Positions 34,650 to 45,500 of a stretch of DNA of 64,000 bases are shown here, piece by piece. Numbering within the stretch: the first letter of the stretch is position 1; every line of letters starts with the position of its first letter. Location: positions 372,001-436,000 of the forward strand of contig NZ_JAHCSH010000003.1 in the NCBI RefSeq assembly GCF_018474005.1, given 5' to 3'. The notes under the pieces are model-generated. The model saw nothing but the letters and a program-made list of their open reading frames with translations, did not search any database and was not told the DNA's origin. A program made the translations under genes and the position numbers. The DNA is from Curvibacter sp. CHRR-16 (GTDB taxonomy: Bacteria > Pseudomonadota > Gammaproteobacteria > Burkholderiales > Burkholderiaceae_C).

Positions 34650-34733
34650 AATTCATCCTTTGATTGCAAAACCGTATTGCATGCAGTCTAGGTTTTGGTG
34701 CAACAAACCCAAGGGAATAAGGGGCATACGAGC

Positions 34734-35135
34734 GTGGCCGCCAGCTACCACATCACCGACATTGAATCTGCCATCAATTACTGGCGAGAGCAATGGCCGA
34801 CTCCGTCGGGAGAGCCCTTGGCACCGCCACTGGCGGCTTTGGCCGAGGTGTATGCACGCATGGCAGTGCAGGGCCACCATGCCTGTGACACTTTGCCCCC
34901 TGCGGCACTGGATGCTTGGTTGGCGTGGTACGACACCACACCCGATACGCCCTGCATCGCCATTTGCTCCACCAGCCAGGGGGACGAGGTCTGCAAAGGC
35001 TGTGGCCGCACTTTCGAAGAGGTACAGCACTGGCCGGGCATGCAGCCGGTGGAAAAGCGCGACACGTGGCACCGCATCACCCTAGAGGGGGACGCGTGGC
35101 GCTTTACCAAATACGCTGAACGCGCACAGGAATAG
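34734..35135 (+). CDS. DUF3717-DUF1289 fusion protein
   Basis: About 133 residues. The N-terminal half (SYHITDIESAINYWREQW through EVYARMAVQGH) matches DUF3717; the C-terminal half (DTPCIAICSTSQGDEVCKGCGRTFEEVQHWPGM) is a DUF1289 unit with four Cys in a CxxxC...CxxC arrangement that should bind zinc or iron. The function of both is unknown. The start is uncertain: GTG 34734 is chosen, and an upstream start at 34695 would add 13 poorly conserved residues. It is divergent from terC and convergent with yaeQ. Confidence 0.8.
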   Translation: MAASYHITDIESAINYWREQWPTPSGEPLAPPLAALAEVYARMAVQGHHACDTLPPAALDAWLAWYDTTPDTPCIAICSTSQGDEVCKGCGRTFEEVQHWPGMQPVEKRDTWHRITLEGDAWRFTKYAERAQE

Positions 35136-35159
35136 GGCCCCGCACAGCCTGGTGCTTGT

Positions 35160-35720
35160 CTATTGCCAGCGCTGGGGTTCGATCTGCACTGTGTGCTGCC
35201 CATCGCTGAGCAAGAGTGCGCCTTCTTGGATGGTGGCTTGTAGCTGCATGCTGCGTTGTGCCAATGGCAGCAGCGCTTGGCTTTGCTCAGACGGAATGCG
35301 CCAGACTTGCAGCTTGTCCAAGCGGTTGAGCTTGCCTGCAATGCCCTTCCACCACACTTCGGCCGGGTGGCTGTAGGCGTAGAGCACCACCGCATCGGCC
35401 TTGTTGCAGGCTTTGCTGATGGGCTTGTCTTCCGGCTGCCCCACTTCAATCCACAGGCGCATGGCACCGGTGAAGTCGGTCAGGGATGCGTCGGGGTCTT
35501 CTGGATCAGACAGCCCGGCTCCAAACGCCAAGGTGCCATCGCCATTGCACAGGTCTTGTAACTGGTGGGCCTGCAGGGCTAGCGCGACCAAACGCACCAT
35601 CATGCGCTCATCGGTTTCGCTGGGGTGGCGAGCCAGTGTGAGCGCATGGTCGGCGTAGTAGCCGTGGTCTATGTCAGCAATTTGCAGGTTGGCTTTGTAG
35701 ATGGTTGCTTTGAGTGCCAT
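35160..35720 (-). CDS. yaeQ: YaeQ family protein
   Basis: 186-residue cytosolic protein of the YaeQ family, whose structures show a PD-(D/E)xK nuclease-like fold; the biochemical role is unsettled. Family landmarks are MALKATIYKANLQIADIDHG at the N-terminus, RHPSETDERMMVRLVALAL, and LWIEVGQPEDKPISKACNKA, which contains the putative catalytic Glu and Lys residues. It starts 5 bases after the purB stop on the same strand, so the two are co-transcribed. Confidence 0.93.
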   Translation of the reverse strand: MALKATIYKANLQIADIDHGYYADHALTLARHPSETDERMMVRLVALALQAHQLQDLCNGDGTLAFGAGLSDPEDPDASLTDFTGAMRLWIEVGQPEDKPISKACNKADAVVLYAYSHPAEVWWKGIAGKLNRLDKLQVWRIPSEQSQALLPLAQRSMQLQATIQEGALLLSDGQHTVQIEPQRWQ

Positions 35721-35725
35721 GCCAC

Positions 35726-37138
<1,413 letters not shown>

Positions 37139-37230
37139 TTAGGGCCTGTCGTGGGGCAGGCATGCGCGAAGCTCCAAGGGCATTGCGTGGCCTTATAGAA
37201 TTAGGCGTCAACAAGAAAAAACAGCGATCC

Positions 37231-37848
37231 ATGAAACTTATCGGCTCAACGGCCAGTCCTTTTGTGCGCAAAGTGCGCGTCGTGATGGCAGAAAAAAAAC
37301 TGGACTACCAGTTTGTGTTGGAAGACGTTTGGTCGGACAAAACCCAGATCAATCAACATAACCCATTGGGCAAGGTGCCATGCCTAGTCATCGAGGGCGT
37401 GGAAGCCATGTACGACTCCCGCGTCATCGTCGACTACTTGGATACTTTGTCTCCTGTGGGCAAACTCATTCCCCCTGTGGGGCGCGAGCGTGCTGCGGTG
37501 AAAACACTGGAGGCTTTGGCCGATGGTTTGCTCGATGCCGCCATCTTGGCCCGTATGGAGGCCACTTGGGCTGGTCGCACCAAAGCCCAGCGCAGCCAAG
37601 CGTGGATAGAGCGCCAGATGGGCAAGGTCGATGAATCCCTCAAGGTGTTGGCCATGCACTTGGGTGAACAGCCCTACTTCACCGGCATCCACATGGGCTT
37701 GGCCGACATTGCAGTGGGCTGCGCGCTGGGGTGGTTGGAGTTTCGCTTCCCCGACCTGCAGTGGCGCGACCAACATCCCAATTTGGGTCGCTTGCTCGAC
37801 AAGCTCATGCAGCGTCCCAGCTTCGCCGAGACCGTTCCGTTTGCCTGA
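37231..37848 (+). CDS. Glutathione S-transferase-like protein
   Basis: 205 residues: an N-terminal thioredoxin-like domain (1-~80; KLIGSTASPFVRKVRVVMAE, cis-Pro in LGKVPCLVIEG, and the glutathione-contact pair DSR) and an all-helical C-terminal domain (~88-205). Ser9 or Ser6 could be the catalytic residue in the SPFVRKVR segment. The C-terminal PYFTGIHMGLADIAVGCALG is the conserved N-capping/hydrophobic-staple region. The closest type is the YibF/YfcF-like bacterial GSTs. The substrate is unknown. Confidence 0.9.
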   Translation: MKLIGSTASPFVRKVRVVMAEKKLDYQFVLEDVWSDKTQINQHNPLGKVPCLVIEGVEAMYDSRVIVDYLDTLSPVGKLIPPVGRERAAVKTLEALADGLLDAAILARMEATWAGRTKAQRSQAWIERQMGKVDESLKVLAMHLGEQPYFTGIHMGLADIAVGCALGWLEFRFPDLQWRDQHPNLGRLLDKLMQRPSFAETVPFA

Positions 37849-37868
37849 GTCTGGGTTGGAACCTGCGC

Positions 37869-39098
37869 TTAGCGCAGGTTCATGGGCGCGCCCGTAGCGG
37901 TGAGCAGCAAGATGCGCTCCAGATTGATCTGCACCTTGATGTCACGGTGCGCAATACTGGCGGTGATACGAAAATCGTTGAACGCCGTGTCGCGCACGAT
38001 GGGCTCGGCCGTGGGCATGCCAGCCTTGTTCACCAGTACCGCCACGCGTGGGGTGGTGGTGTTGGCACCGCGCTGAATCACCACGGCAATTTCACCTGTG
38101 GCCAAGCGCACCAAGGAACCGGGCTGGTAAATGCCGACTGCCTTGATGAGTGCGGCTCCCGCTTCGTCGACTTGCTTGTTCTCGTCGTAGTACGTGGCCT
38201 GCATGGCTTGTGCGGGCGGCAGCGGGTGGCGCGAAGCACGTGGGGCTAACCGGGCCCCAAACATGTCGGCGCGCTGGATCAGGCGTGCTACCCGGTTGGC
38301 GCGGCTGCGCTCGCTCAATTTACCCGGTGCTTGTTGGTGATGCAGGCGCACTGCTTCCAGCCAGTCGGCATCTGGCACGCCCATGCGCTCCAAGATGTCC
38401 GCACTCACCGTGGCGTGGGCGGCAATGGCGTTCTTTTGCACCGTGCTCAGTGGTTCAGTTTGCAGGGCCAAACGGTCTTGCAGGACTGTCATGCCCACGT
38501 TCATGGTCAAACCCACGCGCATGACCAGATTGCAGTCGTCCTCAGACCAGCCCAACACGTTGCGCGCAGCCAAGTGGCACATACACCCGACCAGCATGCC
38601 GTGGGTGGCGCTGTAGTACTCCAAGCCGGTAGAGCTCAGGTAAATGAGGGCAAACAGCGCGCCATCGGGGTTGCGGCGCAGGTGGCGCTGCAGAATTTGG
38701 TTCATCTGCTCAAGACGAGAGCGGAAAAATTCCGAATTGGACTCGCGCAGCGTGTTGTTGGCCATGACTTGCAGATCCAACCAACCCAGCTGTTCCAGTT
38801 TTTCCAGCGTGCGGTCATTGGCCTGCAGGCTTTCAATATGGGTTTGCGCAATTTCACCCAACGATTTGTCCTGCAGCAGCATCTTGTTGAGGTGCTCCAG
38901 GTAGGTGCGGTAGTGCGCAGCCGAATGAACGGTGTCGATGAACAAACCGCCGCCGCGTTCTGCTGTTTCTTCCAGCTCTTTGCGGCTTGGGATGACATAG
39001 CCTTTACGCGCCAGTAGCACGCCGGTCTTGTCCACCAGGGCGAACGGCAGCGGCTCCCCAACGGGGATGTGTTCAAACTGCACGGGTTCTATGTTCAT
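37869..39098 (-). CDS. Degenerate HD-GYP/HD-related signalling protein
   Basis: 409 residues. Residues ~10-75 resemble the small N-terminal domain common in HD-GYP proteins (PLPFALVDKTGVLLARKGYV). The middle (~150-275) aligns in outline with HD-GYP domains: a first His in SATHGMLVGCM (166), His228 in AIAAHATVSADILERMG and a His pair in RLHHQQAPG (253-254). The HD dyad expected in LHDIGK is replaced by LTMNVGM (197-203), and the GYP motif is absent. The C-terminal region (LVRLATGEIAVVIQRGANTT) is the usual beta-rich tail. A catalytically inactive c-di-GMP sensor or scaffold is inferred. Confidence 0.7.
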   Translation of the reverse strand: MNIEPVQFEHIPVGEPLPFALVDKTGVLLARKGYVIPSRKELEETAERGGGLFIDTVHSAAHYRTYLEHLNKMLLQDKSLGEIAQTHIESLQANDRTLEKLEQLGWLDLQVMANNTLRESNSEFFRSRLEQMNQILQRHLRRNPDGALFALIYLSSTGLEYYSATHGMLVGCMCHLAARNVLGWSEDDCNLVMRVGLTMNVGMTVLQDRLALQTEPLSTVQKNAIAAHATVSADILERMGVPDADWLEAVRLHHQQAPGKLSERSRANRVARLIQRADMFGARLAPRASRHPLPPAQAMQATYYDENKQVDEAGAALIKAVGIYQPGSLVRLATGEIAVVIQRGANTTTPRVAVLVNKAGMPTAEPIVRDTAFNDFRITASIAHRDIKVQINLERILLLTATGAPMNLR

Positions 39099-39151
39099 GG
39101 TTGCGGGTGAATTGTAGGGGCAAGGCCGTACGGGCCTGCTAGCATCGGCCT

Positions 39152-39658
39152 ATGCAGCATATCGACCAAGCCCCTGATTTTCTTGAAAAAATTGTCACCG
39201 ATGATGCCTTGTTGGCGCGCTTGCAGCAGCTACCGCGCCCCTGGGTTTTCACCAACGGTGTGTTTGACGTGCTGCACCGCGGTCACGTGGTGTACCTGGC
39301 GCAAGCCCGTGCGCTGGGCGGCAGCCTGATTGTGGCGCTCAACACCGACGCTTCGGTCAAGCGTTTGGGCAAGGGGGATGACCGCCCGCTCAACGCCGAA
39401 CTGGATCGCGCCATCCTCATGGCCAGCCAGCAGTCGGTAGATGCAGTCACGTGGTTCGATGAGGACACGCCGCAGCAAATCATCGCGCGCATCCGCCCGG
39501 ATTTGATCGTCAAAGGTGGCGACTACGACATGGACAAGCTGCCCGAAACCGCCTTGGTGCGCAGTTGGGGGGGCGATGCCCGTGCGCTGCCTTTCGTGCC
39601 GGGTTATTCGACCACCGCCCTGCTGAAAAAAATCCGCGCCCATCAAGCGCAAAAATAA
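39152..39658 (+). CDS. rfaE2: D-glycero-beta-D-manno-heptose 1-phosphate adenylyltransferase
   Basis: 168-residue nucleotidyltransferase that makes ADP-heptose for the lipopolysaccharide inner core. It has the cytidylyltransferase-like signature TNGVFDVLHRGHVVYLAQAR with HRGH at 42-45, IVALNTDASVKRLGKG, and KGGDYDMDKLPE. The kinase half found in bifunctional HldE is absent, so the kinase (RfaE1/HldA-like) must be encoded elsewhere. It is convergent with glnE, with repeat sequence at its 3' end. Confidence 0.93.
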   Translation: MQHIDQAPDFLEKIVTDDALLARLQQLPRPWVFTNGVFDVLHRGHVVYLAQARALGGSLIVALNTDASVKRLGKGDDRPLNAELDRAILMASQQSVDAVTWFDEDTPQQIIARIRPDLIVKGGDYDMDKLPETALVRSWGGDARALPFVPGYSTTALLKKIRAHQAQK

Positions 39659-39705
39659 GCGCTAGAGCTTATGGGGTAAGCTGTGGCAGCTATAAAAAAG
39701 ATAGC
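39655..39705. repeat. Intergenic palindromic repeat, including the 17-base copy 3
   Basis: Two dyads lie between the convergent rfaE2 and glnE genes. ATAAGC-GCTAGA-GCTTAT (39655-39672) overlaps the rfaE2 stop, and GCTATAAAAAAGATAGC (39689-39705) matches the copies inside topB (16 of 17 bases, reverse complement) and the histidine kinase gene (14 of 17). It may also act as a terminator. Confidence 0.5.
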
Positions 39706-39714
39706 AAATTGCTG

Positions 39715-42477
39715 CTAACTCTGGGGCAACACATGGGCATACAAGGCCAAGCCCGGTGCTTGCAGGGCCTCGGCCTCGTTGCTGTCGAGCTGTCCCACCG
39801 ATTCGTTGAGCCGCGCATGGTGCTGCTCTTGGCGCAGTAGACGGTAGGCTGCTGCAGCCGCGTCCCCCATGGGGGCGGGCAAGATGCCCAGCGTTTGCGC
39901 TTGCTGCAGCAGGGCAATATTGCCCGCGTTGGCGCACAGGGTGGGGTGCGCAGGGGCATGGGCCAGCACCAAAAACTGCACCACGAACTCGATATCGACC
40001 ATGCCGCCGGGGCTGTATTTGATGTCAAACCGCCCCGCAGGCACACGCTGGCTCTGGCGCATGCGCTCGCGCATGGCCGTGATTTCTTGTCGCAAGCCAT
40101 GGGTGTCACGTGCGGTGGTGAGCACCGCTTGGCGCACGCCATCAAAGCGCTGGCGCAGCGCTGGGGGGCCCAGCACGCAGCGCGCACGCGTCATGGCTTG
40201 GTGTTCCCATGTCCAGGCGGTGTTGGAGCCGCGTTGGGTTTGGTACTGCTCGTAGGCGGCCATGCTGGTCACCAGCAGGCCCGAGTTGCCGTTGGGGCGC
40301 AGCGCGGTGTCTATCTCGTACAAATCGCCTTCACCGGTTTTCACGGTCAGCCAGTTGATGAGCTTGCGTACCAGCGCGGCGTAGATTTCGCCAGCGTTCT
40401 CGTGGTCGTCGTCATAGACAAATACCAAGTCCAGATCGCTGCCGTAGCCCAGCTCTTTGCCGCCCAGCTTGCCGTAGCCAATGATGGCAAAGGCAGGTTC
40501 TTCGCGGTGGTGGTTTTTCAGCCGCTGCCAGCACCAGCGCGTGGCGATGCGCAGCACGCTGTCGGCCAGGGCGGACAAGTCATCGGCCACTTGCTCGACG
40601 CTGAGCAGACTCTCCAAGTCGCGTACCAAGATGCGGAACACCTCGGCGTGGTGGGCGCGGCGTAACAGGTTGAGCAGCGATTCCTCGTCGTCGTCGTTGG
40701 CGCGTTGCAGGGCGTCATGGCGGCGTTGCAGTTCGGTTTCAAACTGCTGCGGGTCAAAGCGCTCTTGCAAGATGTTGTTGCCCACCAGCTCGTCGATCAC
40801 GCCGGGATGCTGCAGCAGGTAGCGCGCCGGCCAGCTTGCTGCGCCCAGTATGCGCAGCAAGCGTTGGTGCACGCTGGGGCGCTCCCACAGCAAGGCCAGA
40901 TAGCTTTCGCGGCGCAGCAGGGGCTCTAGCCAGTCCAAGTGGCGCAGGCAAGCCGTGTCGCTCACTTCACCTTGGGCCAGCCACTGAAAGCTGCGTTCGA
41001 GCAGCTGCCCTAGGCGTTGCGCCGCTGAGTCTTTGAGCAAGGCCAAACGCGGCGCGCGCTGCCACTCTTGCAGGCGTGGGCGCAGGGAGTCGGGCAGTTG
41101 GGGAATGCGCTGTTCCAGCCAAGCCGCTAAGCTGGTCGGGGGCGCACTGCCTGCCGCGTTGCCATGGCATTTCTTGCAGCCGCTTTTGGGGCTGCTGGGG
41201 CTGGAGCCACCCAGCAGGGCGTCAAACTCTTGCGCCACCAGTTCGCGGTGGCTGTCTAGCGTGTGCATCAGGGCACAGACATCGGCCAGCCCTAGGCTGC
41301 GGGCAATCCAGTCCAAATCGGCCTCTTCGGTGGGCAGCACGTGCGTTTGCTGGTCGTCCAAGTACTGGATGCGGTGCTCTACCTGGCGCAAAAAGGTGTA
41401 GGCCTGTTGCAGTTGCTGGGCTGTAGAGGCGGGCATCAGGCCCGCTTGGGCCAGTCTGTCCAAAGCGCTGCAGGTGGGTCGTGTACGCAGTTCGGGGAAC
41501 TGGCCGCCGCGCACCACTTGCAGCAGTTGCACGGTGAATTCGATCTCGCGGATACCGCCGCGCGAGAGTTTGACGTCGTTGAGCCGTTCGGGCCGCCCGG
41601 CGCTGCGGCGCTGGGCGTGTTCGCGGATTTGCTGGTGCAGGCCGCGCAGGGAATCGAACACGTTGTAGTCCAGATAGCGGCGAAACACAAAGGGCACCAC
41701 GATGCTGCGCAACTGCTGCGCGCAGTCGCTGGCAATGGCGCTGCGCGGTGCAATCACGCGGCTTTTGAGCCAGGCAAAGCGCTCCCATTCGCGGCCTTGA
41801 ACGTGGAAATACTCCTCCAGCGCCCCCAACGACACCGCCGATGGGCCTGAATTGCCATTGGGGCGTAGCGCCAAATCGACCCGGAAGACCTGCCCGTGCT
41901 CGGTGGTGTCGCCAATCAGGGTTTGCATGCCACGGATCAGGCGGGCGAAAAATTCTTGGTTGCTCAGCGCCCCCCGGCCTTCGCTGTTGCCGCTGGTTTG
42001 GCCGTCTTCGTCGTAGACATAAATGAGGTCAATGTCGCTGGAGACATTGAGTTCGCGCGCGCCCAGCTTGCCCATGCCGATGATGCACAGCGTCGCTTCA
42101 CCACCATTGGCAGTGCGCGGGGTGCCATGCTGTTGGGCCAGTTGCTCCCAGCTGTGCTGGTAGGCCGCATCCAGCGTGATCTCGGCCAAATCGGTCATGG
42201 TGCGCGTCACTACATCCAGCGGCAGATGCTGCTGGCAGTCCAGTTGCTGCAGGCGGTAGAGGGTGAGTTGGCGTAGCAGGCGCAGGGCTACGCCCATGTC
42301 GTGAGCGCCGCCATGCGGGGTGAGCAGGTGCTGCAGTGTGGCTTGCAGTTCACGGCGTTCCAAGGTGCTGTGGGCCAGCAAAAACAACTGGTTTTCGTAG
42401 CGGCGCTCGATGCGCTGGGCCCACCGACTGGGGGGAAATGGGGTGCCGACTTCAGTCATGGGCTGCGTGCGGGTCAT
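39715..42477 (-). CDS. glnE: Bifunctional glutamine synthetase adenylyltransferase/deadenylase
   Basis: 920-residue enzyme that adenylylates glutamine synthetase when nitrogen is plentiful and removes the AMP when it is scarce, under PII control. There are two nucleotidyltransferase domains, each with the Asp-x-Asp motif: NVSSDIDLIYVYDED in the N-terminal deadenylase half and GYGSDLDLVFVYDDD in the C-terminal adenylylase half, each followed by an RPNGNSG motif. A linker (~410-560) separates them. Length is close to the E. coli protein (946). ATG 42477 has AGGA 8 bases upstream. It is divergent from yhdP with only 27 bp between the starts. Confidence 0.95.
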   Translation of the reverse strand: MTRTQPMTEVGTPFPPSRWAQRIERRYENQLFLLAHSTLERRELQATLQHLLTPHGGAHDMGVALRLLRQLTLYRLQQLDCQQHLPLDVVTRTMTDLAEITLDAAYQHSWEQLAQQHGTPRTANGGEATLCIIGMGKLGARELNVSSDIDLIYVYDEDGQTSGNSEGRGALSNQEFFARLIRGMQTLIGDTTEHGQVFRVDLALRPNGNSGPSAVSLGALEEYFHVQGREWERFAWLKSRVIAPRSAIASDCAQQLRSIVVPFVFRRYLDYNVFDSLRGLHQQIREHAQRRSAGRPERLNDVKLSRGGIREIEFTVQLLQVVRGGQFPELRTRPTCSALDRLAQAGLMPASTAQQLQQAYTFLRQVEHRIQYLDDQQTHVLPTEEADLDWIARSLGLADVCALMHTLDSHRELVAQEFDALLGGSSPSSPKSGCKKCHGNAAGSAPPTSLAAWLEQRIPQLPDSLRPRLQEWQRAPRLALLKDSAAQRLGQLLERSFQWLAQGEVSDTACLRHLDWLEPLLRRESYLALLWERPSVHQRLLRILGAASWPARYLLQHPGVIDELVGNNILQERFDPQQFETELQRRHDALQRANDDDEESLLNLLRRAHHAEVFRILVRDLESLLSVEQVADDLSALADSVLRIATRWCWQRLKNHHREEPAFAIIGYGKLGGKELGYGSDLDLVFVYDDDHENAGEIYAALVRKLINWLTVKTGEGDLYEIDTALRPNGNSGLLVTSMAAYEQYQTQRGSNTAWTWEHQAMTRARCVLGPPALRQRFDGVRQAVLTTARDTHGLRQEITAMRERMRQSQRVPAGRFDIKYSPGGMVDIEFVVQFLVLAHAPAHPTLCANAGNIALLQQAQTLGILPAPMGDAAAAAYRLLRQEQHHARLNESVGQLDSNEAEALQAPGLALYAHVLPQS

Positions 42478-42504
42478 AATTCTTGTCCTGGTTGTCAACG
42501 TGCC

Positions 42505-45500
42505 ATGAATTTTTTGTCCCTCTTTGCCTCTGCTGCGCGACTACGACTGTGGTGCTCCTTCACCACATGGTTGCTGCGCTTGCTGCTGCTGTTTTGGCTG
42601 CTGGTGGCAGCCGTGGGGGTGGCACTGCATTTCTGGATTGTGCCGCGTCTGCAAGATTGGCGTCCGTGGTTGGAGGAGAAAGCCACTACCAGTCTAGGGA
42701 TTGGGGTGCACATTGGTCGTATCGAGGCTTTGAGCAACGGCATCATCCCCAGCGTGGGCTTTTTCGATGTACGCCTGCAGGATGCCCAAGGGCGTGACGC
42801 TTTGGTGCTGCCCAGCGTGCAGGTGGCGCTGTCGCCGCGCTCTTTGCTGCGTGGTGGCATTGAGCAGTTGCACATAGAAAACCCCCAAGCCGAACTGCGC
42901 CGTGCGCCCGATGGCAGCCTGTGGCTGGGTAGTTGGCATTTGGGGCAAAGCCAAAGTGACCCGCAAGCAGTGCTGGACTGGGTGTTCGCCCAGCCTGAGC
43001 TGGCTGTGCTGGGTGGCCGCTTGGTGTGGCACGACGAACAGCGCCAAGCGCCCCCGCTGGTGTTTAGCCAAGTACAGGTGGTGGTGCGCAATGGCCTGCG
43101 CAGTCACCAATTGCGCTTGGATGCCACGCCCGAGGTGCCATGGGCTTCTGCGCTGCAGCTAATGGGTAATTTCCGCCGTCCGCTGTGGGCTGTGCATGCC
43201 GGACGCTGGCAAGAATGGAACGGGCAGCTGTATGCTGCTTTGGATCGTCTGGATGCAGCGGCCTTGGAGCCGTATATCGATACTGGCGTCACGCGCACCC
43301 GCGGTGTGGGGGGCATGCGCGGCTGGCTGGACTGGCAAGACGGGCAGGTGCATGCCATCACGGCCGACGTCTCTTTGCACGACATCGATGTGCAGGCCGA
43401 GCAGGGTTTGCCGTCCTTGCAAGTGCGTACCGCGTCGGGGCGTTTGGGTGTCTTGCGCTTGGATGGTGGGCTGGAGTTGTTCAGCCAAGGCTTGCAGTTT
43501 GAAACCACCGATGGTTTGCACTGGCCTGGCGGCAATGTGCGGCTGCGCCACTGGCAAGCCCAGGCGGCCGCGCCGGGCCGCAGCCAGCAAGTGGCCCACG
43601 GCGAAGCACACGTGGAAGCCTTGGACTTGCGCACTTTGCGCGAACTGGCCGAGCGCCTGCCCTTGCCCGCCAAAGTCCATGAGGCCTTGCAGGCGTTGGC
43701 ACCCAGTGGACGGGTCAACAACTTGCAAGCCCAGTGGCAGGGGGACGTGACGCAGGGCATAGCGCACCTGAGCCAATACCATGTGCAGGGCGATGTGCAG
43801 CAATTTGCCTTGATGGCCGGGCACGGCAACTCCGTTTGGCCGGGGGTGAAGGGCTTGAACGCCCATGTGCAACTTGATGAGCAAGGTGGCCAAGCCAGTC
43901 TGAGCATGGGCCGAGGTGGGGTGGTGGATATCCCATGGCTTGCGGAGCCGGCCATTGGGGTAGATGAACTCAAGGCCCAGCTGAGTTGGCACCGCAACAA
44001 TGGCCGCTGGCAGGTCAAAGTGCAAGACATGACCGTAGCCAACGCCGATGCGCGTGGCACCTTGCAAGCCACGTGGGATGCGCCGCCTGCTGGGCAAAGC
44101 GGTTTGGGCAAGCTGGATTTGCGTGCCCATCTTAGCCAAGCCTTGGTGAGCAGCGTGTACCGCTATTTGCCCACGGCGTTGGACGCATCGGTGCGCGACT
44201 ATTTGCGCGCCGCCTTGCTGGGTGGATCGTCCAATCAAGCGGATTTTGTGGTGGTGGGCGATTTGGATCGTTTCCCTTTCCGCAAGGCCGAAGATGGGGA
44301 ATTCCACATCACCGCCAAGGGACAAGGTGTGGTGTTTGCCTTTGCCCCCGATCTGATACTGCCCAAAGGCAGCTTGCCATGGCCAGTGCTCAGCCAGTTG
44401 CAGGGGAGTTTTGAACTCAACCGGGACCAGATTCATGTGCAGGTCGAGCGGGGTCGGGTGCGCGACGTGGATGTCAGCATTGGTCGCTCGGAGGCACACC
44501 TGACCGACTTGTTCAACCATGCACAGCTCAGCGTGGCCGCTGATGCAGAGGGTGATTTGACCCAAACGATTGCGGCTTTGAACCATTCCCCCATCTTGGG
44601 ATTGACCGACCATGCGCTGGAGCAAGCGCATGTGACTGGGCGCGGGTTTTACAAACTCAAGCTGGCATTCCCCTTGGACAAGGTGGAGCAGGCCACTGTC
44701 AATGGAACGGTGCTGTTGGCTGGCAACGACATCGCTTTGGGGATGGATATTCCGCCTTTGCAGCAGGTGCGTGGTGTGGTGCGCTATACCGAACAGGGTT
44801 TTGGTGTGAATGGCATTACAGCCCAAGCAGCGGGAGGGCCATTGCGGGTGGAGGGTGGTTTGCAGTTCAGCGGGCCAGCCACCAGTGGCGCGCAGCTACG
44901 CTTGCAAGGCATTGCCACGGCGGAGGGCTTGCGCCAACTCCCTGAGCTGGGGCCAGTGGCCTCGCTGGCACGCTTGGCCTCAGGGCAAACGAGCTACAAC
45001 GCCACGGTGGCGTGGCGCGAAGGCCAGCCCGAGATCCGGGTGCAGACCGATTTGCAAGGCTTGGGTGTGGATGCGCCGGCCCCCTTGGGCAAGCGGCCCG
45101 AGCAAAGCCGCCAAGTTGCGGTGGAGCGCACCGTGCTGTTGCCTGCTGCGCGGCAGGATCGTTGGCAAGTGCGGCTGGGTTCATTGGGCACTGCACCAGC
45201 AGGCGCAGTGGCAGCAGGTGGGGTGAATGCGCCGGAGGTCTCGGCCGTGTATGTGCGTGACCTTGGCAGCAGTCCTGCCAAGGTTTTGCGTGGTGCGGTG
45301 AATGTTGGGGTGTCCGCTGCCGACGCCGTAGCCCTGCCCGATGCGGGCGTGGCTGCCGCTGTGCGCATGGAGGCGCTGGATGTGGGGGCTTGGCAAGCCG
45401 TGCTCGATCGCATGGACGGCACTGCGGCGACCAACAAAGCCGGTGCATCGGTGGCCGGCCCCGTGGCGGTGCCAGAGTCGATTGCTTACTGGCCCACGCA

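Noticed and set aside
34650-34733. yybP-ykoY manganese riboswitch upstream of terC
   Set aside because: The space to the divergent gene is under 100 bases and I see no conserved paired elements of that class.
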